DNA of 64,000 nt from Chrysomallon squamiferum (taxonomy: Eukaryota > Mollusca > Gastropoda > Neomphalida > Peltospiridae), in the NCBI GenBank assembly GCA_012295275.1, contig CM022679.1, forward strand, positions 12,064,415 through 12,128,414, written 5' to 3'. Below the pieces are notes generated by a model. It saw only the letters and a program-made list of their open reading frames with translations, was not told the DNA's origin and made no database searches. This document shows, piece after piece, positions 36,007 through 51,372 of this stretch. Numbering within the stretch: the stretch's first letter is position 1; every line of letters starts with the position of its first letter. A program made the position numbers and the translations under genes.

Positions 36007-36600
36007 TTAACTTAAATCTAACCACACACACAAGTGCATATACGGCATCCAGTGAAATATTCCATGGAAATACAGTTAATTCATTATTTATTCTCGGCAG
36101 ACTTGATGAAGTGAGTTGAAGCTTCGCAGACGCCCGTGGGACTCAATAATAAGAGGGGATTCAACCGACAATCAAAGACAATTTTATGCCACTTTCCCTG
36201 ATGTAGCTGCTTGTTTGCTCGTCACTAACGATTTATTTCCTCTACATAACTTTAATTTATTCTCGCTAGCTGGTTAAGCTGCGGTATGAGCTTTTGACAA
36301 ATACGCACCACAGTTTTCACCCTTGGGCCCAATATCCGCAAACAGAACTGTGATTATCCAGGCATACAAAAGGATTGCCTTGGTTGAAGCCAAGTTGGTC
36401 TCATCAAGGTCAAATATGCCCGAGGTGAGAAGCACGTTGGGGAAAGAATAAGGGAGATAATTTGGGAAGTCACTTGGATGGCGATTGAAGAGTTCCGCTG
36501 GAGGCATGGAAGCCCTCCGTGGCCCTACTTGAAAAGCACTGATTGTCAGTTGTGTGCCGAATTCTGTTTTTGAGTCGAAGTTACAATGCTTCATTTAATT
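36001..36600. promoter_or_regulatory. High-complexity island with a 106-codon minus-strand open frame
   Basis: Unique DNA between the (CT)n tract and AT-rich sequence. The minus-strand frame at 36274-36594 has a balanced composition and no stops for 106 codons, but no motif I recognise, and no splice or start context supports it. Regulatory element or decayed element are both possible. Confidence 0.3.
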
Positions 36601-37505
<905 letters not shown>

Positions 37506-37972
37506 TTTTAAATTTTATTTATTTTTTTTTTTTTTTTTTATTATTATTATTTTTTTATTATTTTTTTTATTATTATTATTTTTTTATTATTATTTTTTTT
37601 TTCTTTATCATTATTTTGTTTAATGCATATATTAGAGTGAATGTATTTGCATGTATTTGCGTAGATTTTAAAATTTTAATGTAGATATATGTTTATATTT
37701 AATTAATGAAGGTGTATGTTGCATAATTATTGGTGTGGAGGATTTCAGTTCAGTAGAGAGGAGGTAATAGAGATATACACAAACAGGGAGAGGAAATACA
37801 CAGATATATGTACATAATAAATGAAAAAAAAAAAATAGGAATAATAAATAAAATAAAATAGAATAAAATAAAATAAAATAAAATAAAATAAAATAAATTA
37901 AAATAAAATAAAATAAAACAAAATAAAATAAAGTAAAGTAAACAAGTAAACAAATAAATAAATAAATACAAA
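37506..37972. repeat. T-rich/(ATT)n and (AAAAT)n repeats
   Basis: T and ATT runs to about 37606, AT-rich spacer, then AAAAT pentanucleotides at about 37849-37940 and AAAT to 37970. Confidence 0.9.
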
Positions 37973-38530
37973 TATCACATTTAATCTGACATTATTTTCT
38001 CACAATAAACAGGTCTCGGTAGTTTAAAGGTTTAACCAGCCTTTTAATGTACACTGTCACATAAAAGCCAACTGTTAAGCATTTACAGACACCAACAGGT
38101 TATGCCAAATGATAGATAAAACGTAAAATAGAGACAATTTCTGAATGAACCGTATTATCGGGACAGGTAAATGGTCGTAATAAAATTTACTAATGTCTTG
38201 CTGTAAAGAAACGAACAGTTACGTCCAACTACTTGAAGCAATATGTCACCTTTGGTCGATAAATTTGTATTACGCGTGTCTTCCAGGGTGGAATAAATTA
38301 ATTTCACGCTCGAAACGACGTAGTATTGTGTATATTTTTATAATGCCATACAAAATCGAAAATATCTTTGTGGCACCAGCAGGCTTCTTCTTTCGTAATC
38401 CGTAGGTGTTAAAATGACCGATTTATTAATGATGTCCCGTGGGCTTTATAATTAAATAATTATTCAGGCAATACCAATAAAAATCAGCTGTTGTATCACT
38501 GATATGATTATAACAGGTTTCGGCTTGAAA
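37973..38530. other. Intergenic, no gene seen
   Basis: Unique DNA, mildly higher complexity at 38000-38450. The 70-codon frame at 38193 is not recognisable. Confidence 0.5.
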
Positions 38531-38532
38531 GA

Positions 38533-38592
<60 letters not shown>

Positions 38593-38665
38593 TAAAAATA
38601 AAAATAATAAATATAAATAAAGAAATAAAGAAATAAGTAAAGAAACAAACAAACAAACAAACAAA
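38531..38665. repeat. (AAT)n then (AAAT)n/(AAAC)n microsatellite
   Basis: AAT triplets to about 38590, then AAATAA and AAAC units. Confidence 0.95.
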
Positions 38666-38929
38666 AAGAATTTGTAAAACTGTATGTATGTATATGTAAT
38701 TGGGCTGCATGGATGGATGAATGAATGGACGTATGTATAAATTATCCACTAAAATTTACAAGCAGATACAGACAAACAAACGGACAGAATAGAAGAAAAG
38801 AAATGTCACAAATGTCCTGTAAACTAAAGATTTCTAGTTTATTTCAGTTATATATATATATATTGCTACTATAGTAATGATGAAACAGAATTTATTTATT
38901 TATTTATTTGTATTATTTTCCTTCTTAAA
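38666..38929. other. Intergenic, short (TA)n and (TTTA)n
   Basis: (TA)n near 38851-38863 and TTTA units near 38891-38910. Confidence 0.6.
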
Positions 38930-39600
38930 CAAAAGATCTACTTTATTTTTCACTTTCCCGATAAATGCCGCACTATCATTTTTCCAGCAATGTTTGCTCT
39001 TTTTCTTTTTTATTACTTAAATGTAAAATTCGCTTTCAGAATTGTCTGTGAGCAAATGCTTCTACGAGTGAGCCATAATTCATCCACAAAAAACACTGAC
39101 TGACACAAGCCAAGCTGTTTTCCAATCATCAGAGCTCGTTAATATTTAACAGTCCAGAACAGACGCGCAAAAAGCAGAACTGTTAACGTCAAAGCTCAGC
39201 GCGAGTTGAAGCCGTCCAACCCAAACGTTGGTACCCGATCACCCGAGTCTTATGAAGAGAAATAATTAGGAATAGAAAGAATGATTAATCAAATGAACTT
39301 AGTGGTGTTTCTGTCAACGGATGCCCAAACAGAGCTTTGATCTCCAACTAATAGGTGCAGAGGGTTTACGACTTTGCACATTGCATTATTTTTTAACTGA
39401 TTGACAAAACTCATTAACAATTTAAGACTTGTTTGTAATAAGAGCTCGCTGACAAGTGCGAGTTAGAGATGTCTGCCATGTGGGCTGGCAATAACGAGAG
39501 CAACAGAAATAGATTGTCTAAACGCATAGCAACAAGAGTTAAAAAGAAAGATGGAAAGTGTGGGGAGGCACAGCGAAAAAAGGAAATGCCGAGCAGGGGG
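38930..39600. promoter_or_regulatory. Candidate noncoding regulatory island
   Basis: High-complexity block, densest at 39040-39480, with TGACAAG at 39450-39456 and GCGCGAGTTG-type words. No protein-like open frame. Confidence 0.3.
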
Positions 39601-39615
39601 AGTCGAGAAAGGTAA

Positions 39616-39926
<311 letters not shown>

Positions 39927-42230
39927 GGAGGGGGAAAAGAAAAAATGTAGAAAATAAATAATGAAATATATCTAATTAAAATAAAAAACTTATTAAATAA
40001 ATAAATATATAAATGACAACTCGATCATAAGGAATGAATCTCTAGTTAGAAGGGCAATATGTTTGGGTTACTCAGAAAATAAAGTAAATGAAGTCTTAGA
40101 TTAATAAAATTATAAAAATAAGGAATAAACTGACCAAGGATGTAATTATAAGTTCATACGCGCACATTAAACAGAGAGAGAAAGAAAGAAAGAAAGAAAA
40201 ATGAAAGAAAGAGAACATAATAACTGGAAGAAATACAATAGTAAAACTGTGAACTCGAAGATATATCACAATAAAGATATTAAACAAAACAGAAATTCAC
40301 AGAGAAGTACAAGCTGGTTGAAATGTATACAGTACACAGTTATATTTGCTGTTTATCGGGCTACATTGATTGAGAAATAGTCTAGGAGGATTAAACCTAA
40401 GTATTAGTACCTGTAAAACCGTTTCTTTCTTTAGTTTTTCTAAGAGTTCAGTTAATCTAATGCATTTAAGAACAAGAAGAAAATAGTAAATAGTTTTTAA
40501 AATTTTATTGAAAAAAGTACAAGGAACAGCGCGAAATAATAAATGCATTTCAGTGTATGTTTTAGCTATATATTTTATGACATATGCTTACTGTATTTTT
40601 ATGACAAAACTTAGCCATAAAACCGAAGTAAAAATGATATGCAGTACAAGGTGTGTGTTGTTTACTCATATCTGACAGTATGGACTTTCCTTTTTACTTT
40701 TTCAGAGTACAAGTCTCAGCGTTATGGCAATTTTTTCTCTCACTCTCAGAACTTTAATAAACATCACTACAGATGTTCCTTGTTCGCTTCCAAAACATTA
40801 AATGCTTTCAGACTCTTGAACTCGAAAACGCAGCCTAACTCCTCTTTTGTACATAAAATATAACCATTTGCCACACGCATGGCGCGTTTAGTTCATAGTT
40901 TCTTCATTCCAACATTGATGATAAAAAAACATTTCAGGTCTGATAAATGTGGCCGTAGCTTCGTAACTGACGCTTATGCTTGGCACAAGACACTTACTGT
41001 CCATATTTATGGAATACATCTGTCTTTAACCCAGTCGAGTGGCTGATAGCAGACGAGATTCAAATTTACTACGTCTGTTTCTTCTAAAAATGTAATAAAC
41101 CTGTTTTCAGTCAGCACGAACTCTCACGCACCAGGTGATAATAGAAAAACGAAAATATTCTAAAGACGTTGATTTAGAGGCAGAAATTATTTAGATCAGT
41201 CTTTTTTTATGCGTGTTTATTTTTTAACTTTTTTCCACATGCGAAATTACTTCGTAACGTTCCGTCTTCACTGTACGCGGTAATGTGCTGGCTCGAACCA
41301 TAATAATATATCACAAAAAAAAAATAATTTATCGCGTTCATATTAATCTAAATGAATAGTAAAGATCTAGTGAGGATAGACGTAGACTTATTCTGTTGAT
41401 AAAAATAATATATTAAAACTTTTAAGCATATGTTTTTTGCAGTTGGTGATTAAGCCTGTGCTCGGTAAAACAACGTATTCTTGGTGTAAGAACTAATTGA
41501 GAACAAAAAAAATATATATATATTACCTAATTTTAAAGGATTCAATAACCCATAGTAGCTCAATGCAATACCCGTAGATCAAGGTGCTATTTGGCTGCTG
41601 TTGTTTTTGCTTTTTTGACTGAATTTTTGCAGAAACTCAATTACTATCCCTGGTGGTTTTCGCATATAGCTGGTTTATTAAAAAGAGGGCCTGTTTTGTT
41701 CTGACATTCTGTTTAATTTTTATTAAAATTAGAGTTATTCATGGAAGTCATCTGTTAATGGCAATTTTAGGTAATTCTACTTTAGAACTTTATTTTTTCA
41801 TGATGTCTGCCTCAGCGGTAAGTATAAGACTGAAAAGATTATTTTAGATAGAATCAATAACAACCAGACAAAAGAGAACTCCAGAGAGTGAAAAACCAAA
41901 GCAATTCCATTCATTTTAAATTACACAATGTTTTTCCATTTTAAGTACTTTCTGAGATGAAAGCCAATAGTAGAAAGACACATGATTATGGTTATTAAAT
42001 AAAGCAATGTGTTTACTTGTAGTTGTTTTTTCTTTCTTTCTTGTCTGTGCAATGTGAGCAACAACAATCTTTTATATAGACTTTTAAATATTATCAGATA
42101 TCTTCTGAGTAAAGGTAGAAATTGTTTGGTTATTTCTCGTCTCAGTGCATAGAATGTTCTTTTTATCTGTGCTTCTGGTATCAAATGACTTCATGGTTAA
42201 GTCTCAGGCTTGAGAGCAGGTCCAGATCCA
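39927..42230. other. Intergenic, AT-rich, no gene seen
   Basis: About 2.3 kb with few repeats (short AAAG units near 40180, short (AT)n near 41511). A mildly richer stretch at 40860-41120 could be regulatory. Open frames of 60-87 codons are scattered and unrecognisable. Confidence 0.55.
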
Positions 42231-42261
42231 TGTGTCCAGCCTAACACTGCTGCTGGACACA
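42231..42261. repeat. Short perfect hairpin, 10-bp stem
   Basis: TGTGTCCAGC at 42231-42240 pairs with GCTGGACACA at 42252-42261 across an 11-base loop. No T run follows, so it is not a canonical terminator. Confidence 0.9.
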
Positions 42262-43730
42262 CAAGGCAGTTACAACTTCATGGTATTCATTCTGTTTATT
42301 TGCTCGATCTGACAACTTGTTTTTTAAATTTATTTGTTTAGTATTGAACAAATTGTTCGATCTAGCATATTATAAATTCCCTTCGTCCTCATCACCATAA
42401 TATTATGTTTGAGGAATAAATAATCATTTTCTTTACTAAAATGTATGCAAAACACAAACAGTCATTCTTCATACTACAGCATTCGAGTTTTTAGTTGGGC
42501 ATAATTACAGTAAAGTCGGTTCAGAATCACTATGCACTGGGAATAACTGGAAATACATCATGTCCATAATAGAATGATTCAGAAATCTGACATCCCTGCG
42601 GCGTTTGTTTCCACTTAGAATGAAATACCATGCAATAAACCAATTTACACAAGCGCCTTAATGAATTTGAAACATTAATAAAATATGCATGAAGTCAGTC
42701 CTACTTAAAAGAGAGATTTGCCTGATCTTTGGGACATAAAAATGTTTAGCCAATGGCAGCTGGGAAAGGTCGAGCGATCAATCTCAGCAAAACAGCAGTT
42801 TGCATGCACAAAGCTATTCTCCAGAACGGCTTTGGTAACGTCTCTGGACGTAATTTCATATTGAATGGTGACGGACATGGAAGTAAGATATTTATCAATT
42901 CAATTGCCACCTATTTTTTTTTTTTTTTCTCTCTTTCTTTCTTCCAAGTCTGATAAAGCATCCCGTGTCGTGATTCTGTGACTTGATGAAATTTTATACA
43001 CGTGCTCAGACATAAAACAACACTTTGTACTTGTCATGTAATTGTTTCTCTTTGTATTTCAATTAGTAATAGCGTCAGTGAAACTTCTTTTTTTTTTTCT
43101 CCTTTTTTATAATTTTGTTTTGTGTGTGTGAATGTGTGTGTTTCTGTGTGTGTGTGTGTGTACGTGATCTCTTGTCTGTATTTTTTGTGTTTATATAAAT
43201 GTATCTCAGTGTCTGGTACTGTGTGCACAAGCGCAAAAACGTTTTTCTTTTGCTTAAATTATAGTTTATTAATGATAACTTCCTAATCAAAATATTAACT
43301 TTATATCTCTTAAGAAATAAATGAAAAAAAAAAAAATAATAATAATAATAATAAATAAATAAAAATCAGTCACTGTATAAGGTATTCTTTATTGTAATAT
43401 ATACTTCTCCAAGGACGAAACCCACCAAATAACAATTTTAGACACCATCACTGAAGCCATGAAAACACAACATGCTACTTCTTATCTGTGGTCATTATCC
43501 TAAAGAGAGATACTTTAAGGAATTAATATAACGAACTCATAATTATTCATCTGCGCTTCTTTTATCAATCTCAAGTGCCGCATTTCAATGTATCCAGTTC
43601 TAACAGTGTCATTGTTTTTAAAAGTAATAATTACAGTTTTTGTTTTATATGAGAAGGTATAAACAAACTATTCATTGCTGCTAATCGGTAAGTGTAGACC
43701 ATGGAGTGATACCAACATTTTTATTTTTCT
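42262..43730. other. Intergenic with short TG and poly tracts, no gene seen
   Basis: Unique block at about 42480-42900, T run near 42914-42928, TG run at about 43119-43160, A/AAT run near 43321-43360, then unique AT-rich DNA. Confidence 0.55.
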
Positions 43731-44899
43731 TTTTTCTTTTCTTTCTTCTTTTCTTGTTTTTTTTTTTTTTTTTTTTTTTTAAAAAATAAGAAAACCGAAA
43801 AATCCACTACCACCCACAAAGAAAATAAATAGACAGATAAACAATTAGATTAAAAACAAAAGCAACAATAACAAATAAAATAAAATAAAATAAATCCTAC
43901 AAAGAAAACACATTTAAAAGTTCAAAGAAACATTCATTCAGTTTATTAATTTTTAAAACCAAAGAGATCCGAAAATGAAATTAAAATGTGAATAAATTTA
44001 AATAAAATTCAATTCAAAAAGATAAATAAATAACAATGTGAAAAACTTAATAAAACTGAGTTTCAGATATATTTTCTCATGTTATTAATGGTGCGTCAGC
44101 AGAATCTGAAGGCAGGATTTGCCGTTTTAAATTTAAATTCTTTTTTTTTTTTAATCTTCAGTACATAGTGTCATTTAACAAAACGGCTGTCTTGTTAAAA
44201 ACATTCTGTCTATAGCTGAAAAGAATTAAAAAAAAAATTAAAAATTAAAAATTAAAATTTACTGGTGCACGGTTACACCGGTGCTATAAATTATTTAAAA
44301 CATTTAAGATCGATTGCAAATTTCATATACAAAATCCCAGTTTTAGTCACTAAAGAAAAAATCTTTTATCTGTGACATGTATATACGTTTATTCTATTCG
44401 ATGCTTATGACATTTTAATGTCATAAATCAAGCGTAATCTAGTTTCAGAAAATTAATAATGGAAACTCTAGCATGATTGCTTTGCTTGACATTTGTAATC
44501 AATTTCATCAGTTTAGTATCTTTGTCTTTGCTAGAAATAAGCAGAGAAAAAAAAAAATAGACGAAAGAAATATGCTGTCTGAGCCTTTTGTTTTGATTTA
44601 CTATATACTGTGTAGGTATGAAATGAAGAAAATATTGAATACACACATAAATTGTGATCAGGTTTCAGACTTTAGATTATTGATTTCAGTAAACGCACGT
44701 ACACACAACACACATACACGCAAGTGTATATTTTAATGAAGTTCCTATGTTTAAATAAAACACATGTTTTTATTTTATTTTATTTTATTTTTTTTACAGG
44801 AAAGAACTGATAGTAAACCCAGTTGATGATATTCTTCATAGTTCAGTAACTGTCAACAAGGTGAATGTAAAGAAAAAGTAATAACTAATGTTTTAGAAC
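43731..44899. other. Poly(T)/A-rich and AT-rich intergenic DNA
   Basis: T run at about 43758-43780 followed by A-rich DNA with AAAAT units near 43870, and TTTTA units near 44769-44790. No gene seen. Confidence 0.6.

Positions 44900-44961
<62 letters not shown>
44900..44961. repeat. (ATT)n microsatellite
   Basis: Perfect ATT triplets. Confidence 0.97.
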
Positions 44962-46300
<1,339 letters not shown>

Positions 46301-46419
46301 AGCAACAACAAATTTTAAACTTCGCCTTTATAGCAAATTAAAAGAATAAAACAAAAACAAAACAAAACAATTCCCTAATCCCCTCGCCATTTATTGGATA
46401 ATTTCAAACTGAAATAAAA

Positions 46420-46420
<1 letters not shown>

Positions 46421-46484
<64 letters not shown>

Positions 46485-46680
46485 CATCATCATTATTATT
46501 GATTTGTTTTTTTTTTTGTTTTTTTTTTTACACTTTTTTCTCTTTTTTTTTTTTTTTTTTGTTTTCTTTTATTTATTTATTTATTTATTTATGCCACATG
46601 CTACTTTTGATATAAAAAAAAAAAAAAACGAGCACATTGTCTTTTTAAAAAAAAAGTATGAAAAAAAAAAAAAAAAAAAT
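46421..46680. repeat. (ATT)n, poly(T), (TTTA)n and poly(A) cluster
   Basis: ATT triplets to about 46500, T-rich to 46561, TTTA to 46592, and A runs at about 46614-46628 and 46662-46679. The two outer tracts (T-rich and A-rich) are complementary in composition. Confidence 0.95.
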
Positions 46681-47030
46681 TACGCATCTTTAAGCTGAAT
46701 ATCAACTTTAACGGCTTCCCATTTGTACACGGGTAGAAAGATATGTTACCCAGCATTCATTTGTACAGAAGACCAGGTAAGGGGAACGTTTAATTTATAT
46801 CAGTTGACAGGTAGACAGCGTGTGTTGTGACCAGACCTCCTCTATAGGTGAGTTACAACAATAATACACTCGAGTGTCGGCGCAAATTTATCACAGGCTA
46901 CCTTTGATGTGACAGGTAAATGGGTGGTTTGGTGCAATCTATCAAACCCAAGCGTCACCGAACCACTTTATTTACGCTTAAACATATTTTAAACAAATAA
47001 CTCTGATTGAAATAAATCTTTTACTCCATT
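46681..47030. promoter_or_regulatory. Candidate noncoding regulatory island
   Basis: Unique block with TGACAG at 46805-46810 and 46910-46915, each followed by GTA. No protein-like open frame. Confidence 0.3.
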
Positions 47031-47669
47031 TTTTTTTTTTCTCTTTCGTTCACCCTGCGTTGACTGGATTCATTAGATGAGACTTCAGAAGACATTTTTA
47101 TTTTTTAAATTTTTAAATTTTTTTTTTTTATCGTTGCTGTAAAATATGGTTAGCGAGTTACGCGTTGTTTTGACCTCAGTGGGCGTCTAGTGTTGAAACG
47201 TCCTGAGATGAGATGTTTAACGTAATGACCTGCTTGCTCTAGGAAATTATTATACTGCTGTTCACAGATACTTTATAGGCTGTTTTTCTTTCTTTGAGCT
47301 GTTTTATGTTTTTAAATTTTTTTTTTTTTTTTTTTTTTTTTTTATATTATTTCTGCATAATATTGGATCGGTCGTCGGTTAGGTATATAAAAATTGTTGC
47401 GATCACATTATTGAGTACTCTTCTATTTTTGAGTTGTTGTTATAACTCTTATTTTGTGTACTGCATTCTTCAAGCTGTCTCGTAGAGCAATGCTAGAACT
47501 GAACAACCATAAGTTTCTGCGGAATTCAAGCATGTATATATAAAAAAAAAAAACTCACTAATTTTCTGGTTACCTATATTTGCTGTATCTAGCTAGAGAG
47601 ATAGATAAATATCTTTAATTTTTATTTTGCGATAGGAAAAATAATAGTTAACGAGAATAGACAGTAAAG
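47031..47669. other. Intergenic with T-rich tracts
   Basis: T runs near 47030-47040, 47100-47130 and 47317-47343. Unique DNA between them. No gene seen. Confidence 0.6.
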
Positions 47670-47790
47670 CAGGGGTCGGCAACCTCTTGGATAGAGGGGG
47701 CCAGACAGCTATGCCTTGTTTTGGAGGAGACCTGAAACTGCGCCCCTGTTCAGACATTTGACACCCGTCTTTCAGATAACCACCACGTCA
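47670..47790 (+). mobile_element. Possible hAT-type DNA transposon end (fragment)
   Basis: CAGGGGTCGGCAACCT at 47670-47685, followed by GGGGGCCAG, closely resembles the terminal inverted repeats of nonautonomous hAT transposons (CAGGGGTxxxCAA type). I do not find a convincing partner inverted repeat in the next kilobase, nor any transposase, so this is at most a remnant. Confidence 0.4.
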
Positions 47791-48110
47791 ATGAATAGAA
47801 TACTCCAATAGGTCTCTGTGTTATGTAGATTATATCATGTAGCCTACCAAATTTACAAAGGTGCACGTTAAAGCATTATTAATATGTTTGTATCAGTAAC
47901 AGAGTATGCTGCCAAATACAAGCAAGGCATGAAGAAACACTGTACCTCTTCTACCATGATCTCTTACAGCAACGGTATTAGTTGACATCTCAAAAATAAT
48001 TCCACAAGCTGTGTCATGTTGTTTCATTTTATTTGTCACACAAATGTAAATTACTTTTTTCTCTCTCTCTTCACATTTCATACTAATATCGACATATTTT
48101 GAAATGAATA
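47791..48110. other. Intergenic, no gene seen
   Basis: Unique AT-rich DNA. It could be the interior of the presumed hAT remnant. Confidence 0.4.
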
Positions 48111-48450
48111 TCTAACATGGCCCGACAGACTGCAACAGATTAGAGACATTCGACCGACGTGGAACTGTCAAACGGCAATAATGCTTTATCGAAAACTCGT
48201 CCGATCATGTGACAGTTAATTGCAGAATGGATACCCGCGCTGACAACTGGTGCTGGCGATAATGTAAGTCGACACCTCGAGATTTCCCATCACAAGGGAA
48301 CGTTTAATCTTCTGTCAATCACTTCTTTTCAAGCTCTGACAGTGCTTAATGTGCAGCTAGATATATGACAAAAGAAACGAGCCTGGCACTCACGTGGGTG
48401 ACAAACTGAATACGACGTCCATAGGGGGGTTGACTGGTATTATTCACGCG
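48111..48450. promoter_or_regulatory. Candidate noncoding regulatory island rich in TGACAG
   Basis: Four TGACAG/CTGTCA hexamers in about 180 bases (48165-48170, 48210-48215, 48312-48317, 48337-48342), with CpG-containing unique DNA around them. Confidence 0.35.
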
Positions 48451-49732
48451 ACAAGAAAAAAGAATAAGAAAAAAAATGTGGTTCGAACGATGTGTTTGGT
48501 AAACCGATACAAAAGAGCCATTTTTTTTTTTTTTTTTTTTTTCTCCTTAAGACGAGGAGGAAACATTAGGATGTTTTTGTAAATTATCTAAAACGAATGG
48601 TATTCTCCGATTAATTTATTAATTCTGTTGATTTATTTAAAATAATAATAATAATATACAAAATAATTAATAATAATATAAAAAAACAATTTAAAAAAAT
48701 ATAAAAATGTTTGTGTGTGTTAAAAGTTCATTTTCTTAAAAAGGAAAATGTTATTATTTTTCATATTTTTTACTTCCCTACTATTAATAAAATAAAATAG
48801 GTTAATTTAGATTGATTTACAGAAACTTTAATTAATTAAAATAGAAGTTTTACAGTGGTAAACTTTAGGTACAGATGTAGTCCCTTTACATAAGTAAACA
48901 TGTTGAACATTTTCATATGACACTATTCATACACTTGCGGCGGAAGAAAAAGATAAAGAGGCCATTATAAAACGCCGTAGGTTAGTTTTAGTTTGTCAAA
49001 TCAATCAAGTTTTCTTTTTTATCAGTCAATATTCCACCATCCGACCTTGCCCACTTACCTCCCTTGACGAACAGGTTAACGCTAAAGAGCTGACTCGACT
49101 ACAACGATAGTGATGAAAAGAAAAACAAATACTGGTCCATTTGGCAAACTGAAAATGGCCTCTGGCATTTTATATGCCACTTCATTCTTGTCCAGCGGCA
49201 AAACAACAGATTATTGCGAAATTGTGGCAAAATCATTTTTTTGCTAGTTAAATAGTTTGATATTTATATAGTTTAATCATGATGACAGAAATTAAATTAA
49301 ATGGTGTATTTGAACCCCTAAAAATCAGCAATAACATGGGATAGAACGACTGATTTGTATGTTGCCGACGTAGAAACGTAGTCTGATGTATCATGGTCCT
49401 TAGAACAAACGCGTATTTCTGTTTCAGCCAGGACTAAATTTATTTTACAAAGGCTTGTGGTATGTGTCGTCCGTTATTTGTGAAATAATTTATAGAACAT
49501 CTTCAGACGTAAATTGACGGGGATCTCATTTTGATGTCATCATTATGAAAGAAACCAATTGTAAAATTAATATAAATAACATGATATCGTGTCACTGATA
49601 TTTATGTATTTATCATACATTTACGAAATTTAATGATACCGAAAGCCTGAGAAAGACAGGGAATGGGAAAGAATGTGGAAAGAAGAAAATTAATAAAATG
49701 TGTATGAAAGCAAGACATTAAAAAGATGTTGT

Positions 49733-49738
<6 letters not shown>
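48451..49738. other. Intergenic; mildly richer block at about 48930-49560
   Basis: Poly(T) at about 48521-48542, AT-rich AAT words near 48640-48700, then unique DNA without a supportable gene. Confidence 0.55.

Positions 49739-49823
<85 letters not shown>
49739..49823. repeat. (AG)n tract, 85 bp
   Basis: Perfect AG dinucleotides. Confidence 0.98.
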
Positions 49824-49828
<5 letters not shown>

Positions 49829-50400
49829 AAAGCGACAGAAAAATATAATATATATTCACTTTCAAAAAAGAAAAAAACAAACAAAAAACCCAGAGAAAAT
49901 AGACACAAACAGAAATAATGACATACAGACATAAAATAATAAAAGAAAAAAATATATTAAAAACGGAAAAAAAAATTTTTTTTTTTATGTCATTGTTCTT
50001 TATTTGACAAATAACAACAAGAATATTATTTTTTATTTTCGTCTATCGATTTGATTTGGAGAAATTATTCATAGAATTTTCTCACAGCCACATGTTTATA
50101 TGTAAAGAAATAGTTTTTTGGAAAATCAAGTCTGATATGTGATATTTTTCACTGACCAAAAAAAAAAAAAAGTATGAAAAAGAAAAAATAATAATAAAAA
50201 GTAACAGAAAAAAAAATAATTCCGTAATGTCACAAGACGAGTATTAGATATTCAAGTAATCCGAAATGTTTCAGAAAAGCTTCATACTGTCTTTTAAGCC
50301 TGTTCTGAAAAAAAAAACAAAAAAACAACAGAATGAGAGAGAGAGACAGAGAGAGAAGAAATGTAAAAGGGTAAAAAAAAAAAAAAAAAACTTGAAAGAA
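49824..50400. other. Intergenic, A-rich, no gene seen
   Basis: A runs near 50159-50171 and 50373-50390, an A/T-rich inverted stretch near 49960-49987, and a short GA stretch near 50334-50355. Confidence 0.65.
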
Positions 50401-50770
50401 AGAGCTTTGAACGAGACATCGCAACTGCCAATCCCCGGAGGCAAGAAACATTTATGTTTCACTTCTAGTGACACCAAATGTGACATCCAGCATTTAACAG
50501 TTTCTTGCCGTTGACAGGACTTCCATTAAGATGCTTAAAATGTCCAGAATTAACTACACGGCTTGAAACAAATTACATCGCTTGTCGTGTGCTTGAAAGC
50601 AAAATACACCCTTTAAACGATTCTTGTCGTCTGCGGCTGTCACTTGGTGTCACTTGTTTGAGCAGAATGCTAAAGCTGTCAGCGAGGCGCGGGCGCCTTC
50701 TGGGTTGAACCGTGATTAGGTTGTAGTTAAAACATACATCTAGATCGTTTAACATTCTAATCAAAGCTTT
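50401..50770. promoter_or_regulatory. Candidate noncoding regulatory island
   Basis: GC- and CpG-richer unique block with TGACAG at 50512-50517, CTGTCA at 50637-50642 and 50676-50681, and GGCGCGGGCGCC near 50686. No convincing gene. Confidence 0.35.
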
Positions 50771-50940
50771 GGAAAATTGCTTGCATTTAAATGTGTGTGT
50801 GAGTGTGTTTGTATGTGTGTGTGTGCATTTGTATGTGTGGGTATGTGTGTGTGCGTATTTGTATGTGTGGTTACGTGTGTGTGCGTATTTGTATGTGTGG
50901 GTATGCGTGTGTATGCGTATATGTGTGCAAGTGTGTGTTT
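50771..50940. repeat. (GT)n-derived 30-bp minisatellite, three copies
   Basis: Exact 30-base period at 50821-50850, 50851-50880 and 50881-50910, each containing TTTGTATGTGTGG, within a GT-rich stretch. Cys/Val repeat frames are artefacts. Confidence 0.9.
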
Positions 50941-51280
50941 GAGAAAGAGATATTTGGAGAGACATACAGTAAAATATACAGATAAAAAAGGGTGTGTTTG
51001 TGCCAGAGACAGTGAGTTGATTATCTGTATAGAGAAACAGAGAAAAGTTTTTATTTTCAATACTTTGAATCCTACAGTTTATAATAACATTATGGTTAGG
51101 GGTTAAATAGATTAAGAAAGAAGAAACTCGATTCCTCTTTGCGACATACCTTTTAGATTGGCAGTTCGTATTTTGTATATTTTGATACTAAATAATAAGA
51201 TAGTAAATGTTTGTATTTAGTTATCCAATTAACTTTTATATCTATGCAGTAACAGTGATCTGGTCATTTGCATTTTAATT
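50941..51280. other. Intergenic, no gene seen
   Basis: Unique AT-rich DNA before the tRNA gene. Confidence 0.6.
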
Positions 51281-51281
51281 T

Positions 51282-51286
51282 AAAAA
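51282..51286 (-). terminator. Pol III terminator of tRNA-Thr copy 2
   Basis: Five A on the + strand, T5 in the transcribed sense, lie 13 bases beyond the tRNA 3' end. Confidence 0.65.
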
Positions 51287-51299
51287 TGATTAACGTCTC

Positions 51300-51372
51300 A
51301 GCCTCCAGTGAGGATCGAACTCACGACCCCTGGTTTACAAGACCAGTGCTCTATCCACTGAGCTATAGAGGC
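51300..51372 (-). tRNA. tRNA-Thr (anticodon UGU), copy 2
   Basis: Canonical 73-base cloverleaf: acceptor GCCTCTA/TGGAGGC with one G-U pair, D arm GCTC/GAGC, anticodon stem CTGGT/ACCAG, loop CTTGTAA, variable GGGTC, T arm GTGAG/CTCAC and discriminator T. Anticodon TGT is the complement of 51337-51339. It differs from the 17.7-kb copy at one base (51368), where this copy has a C-G acceptor pair in place of U-G. Flanks are unrelated, which argues against a recent segmental duplication. Confidence 0.92.

Noticed and set aside
42231-42261. Intrinsic terminator-like hairpin
   Set aside because: No T run follows and the genome is eukaryotic. A 10-bp stem can arise by chance.
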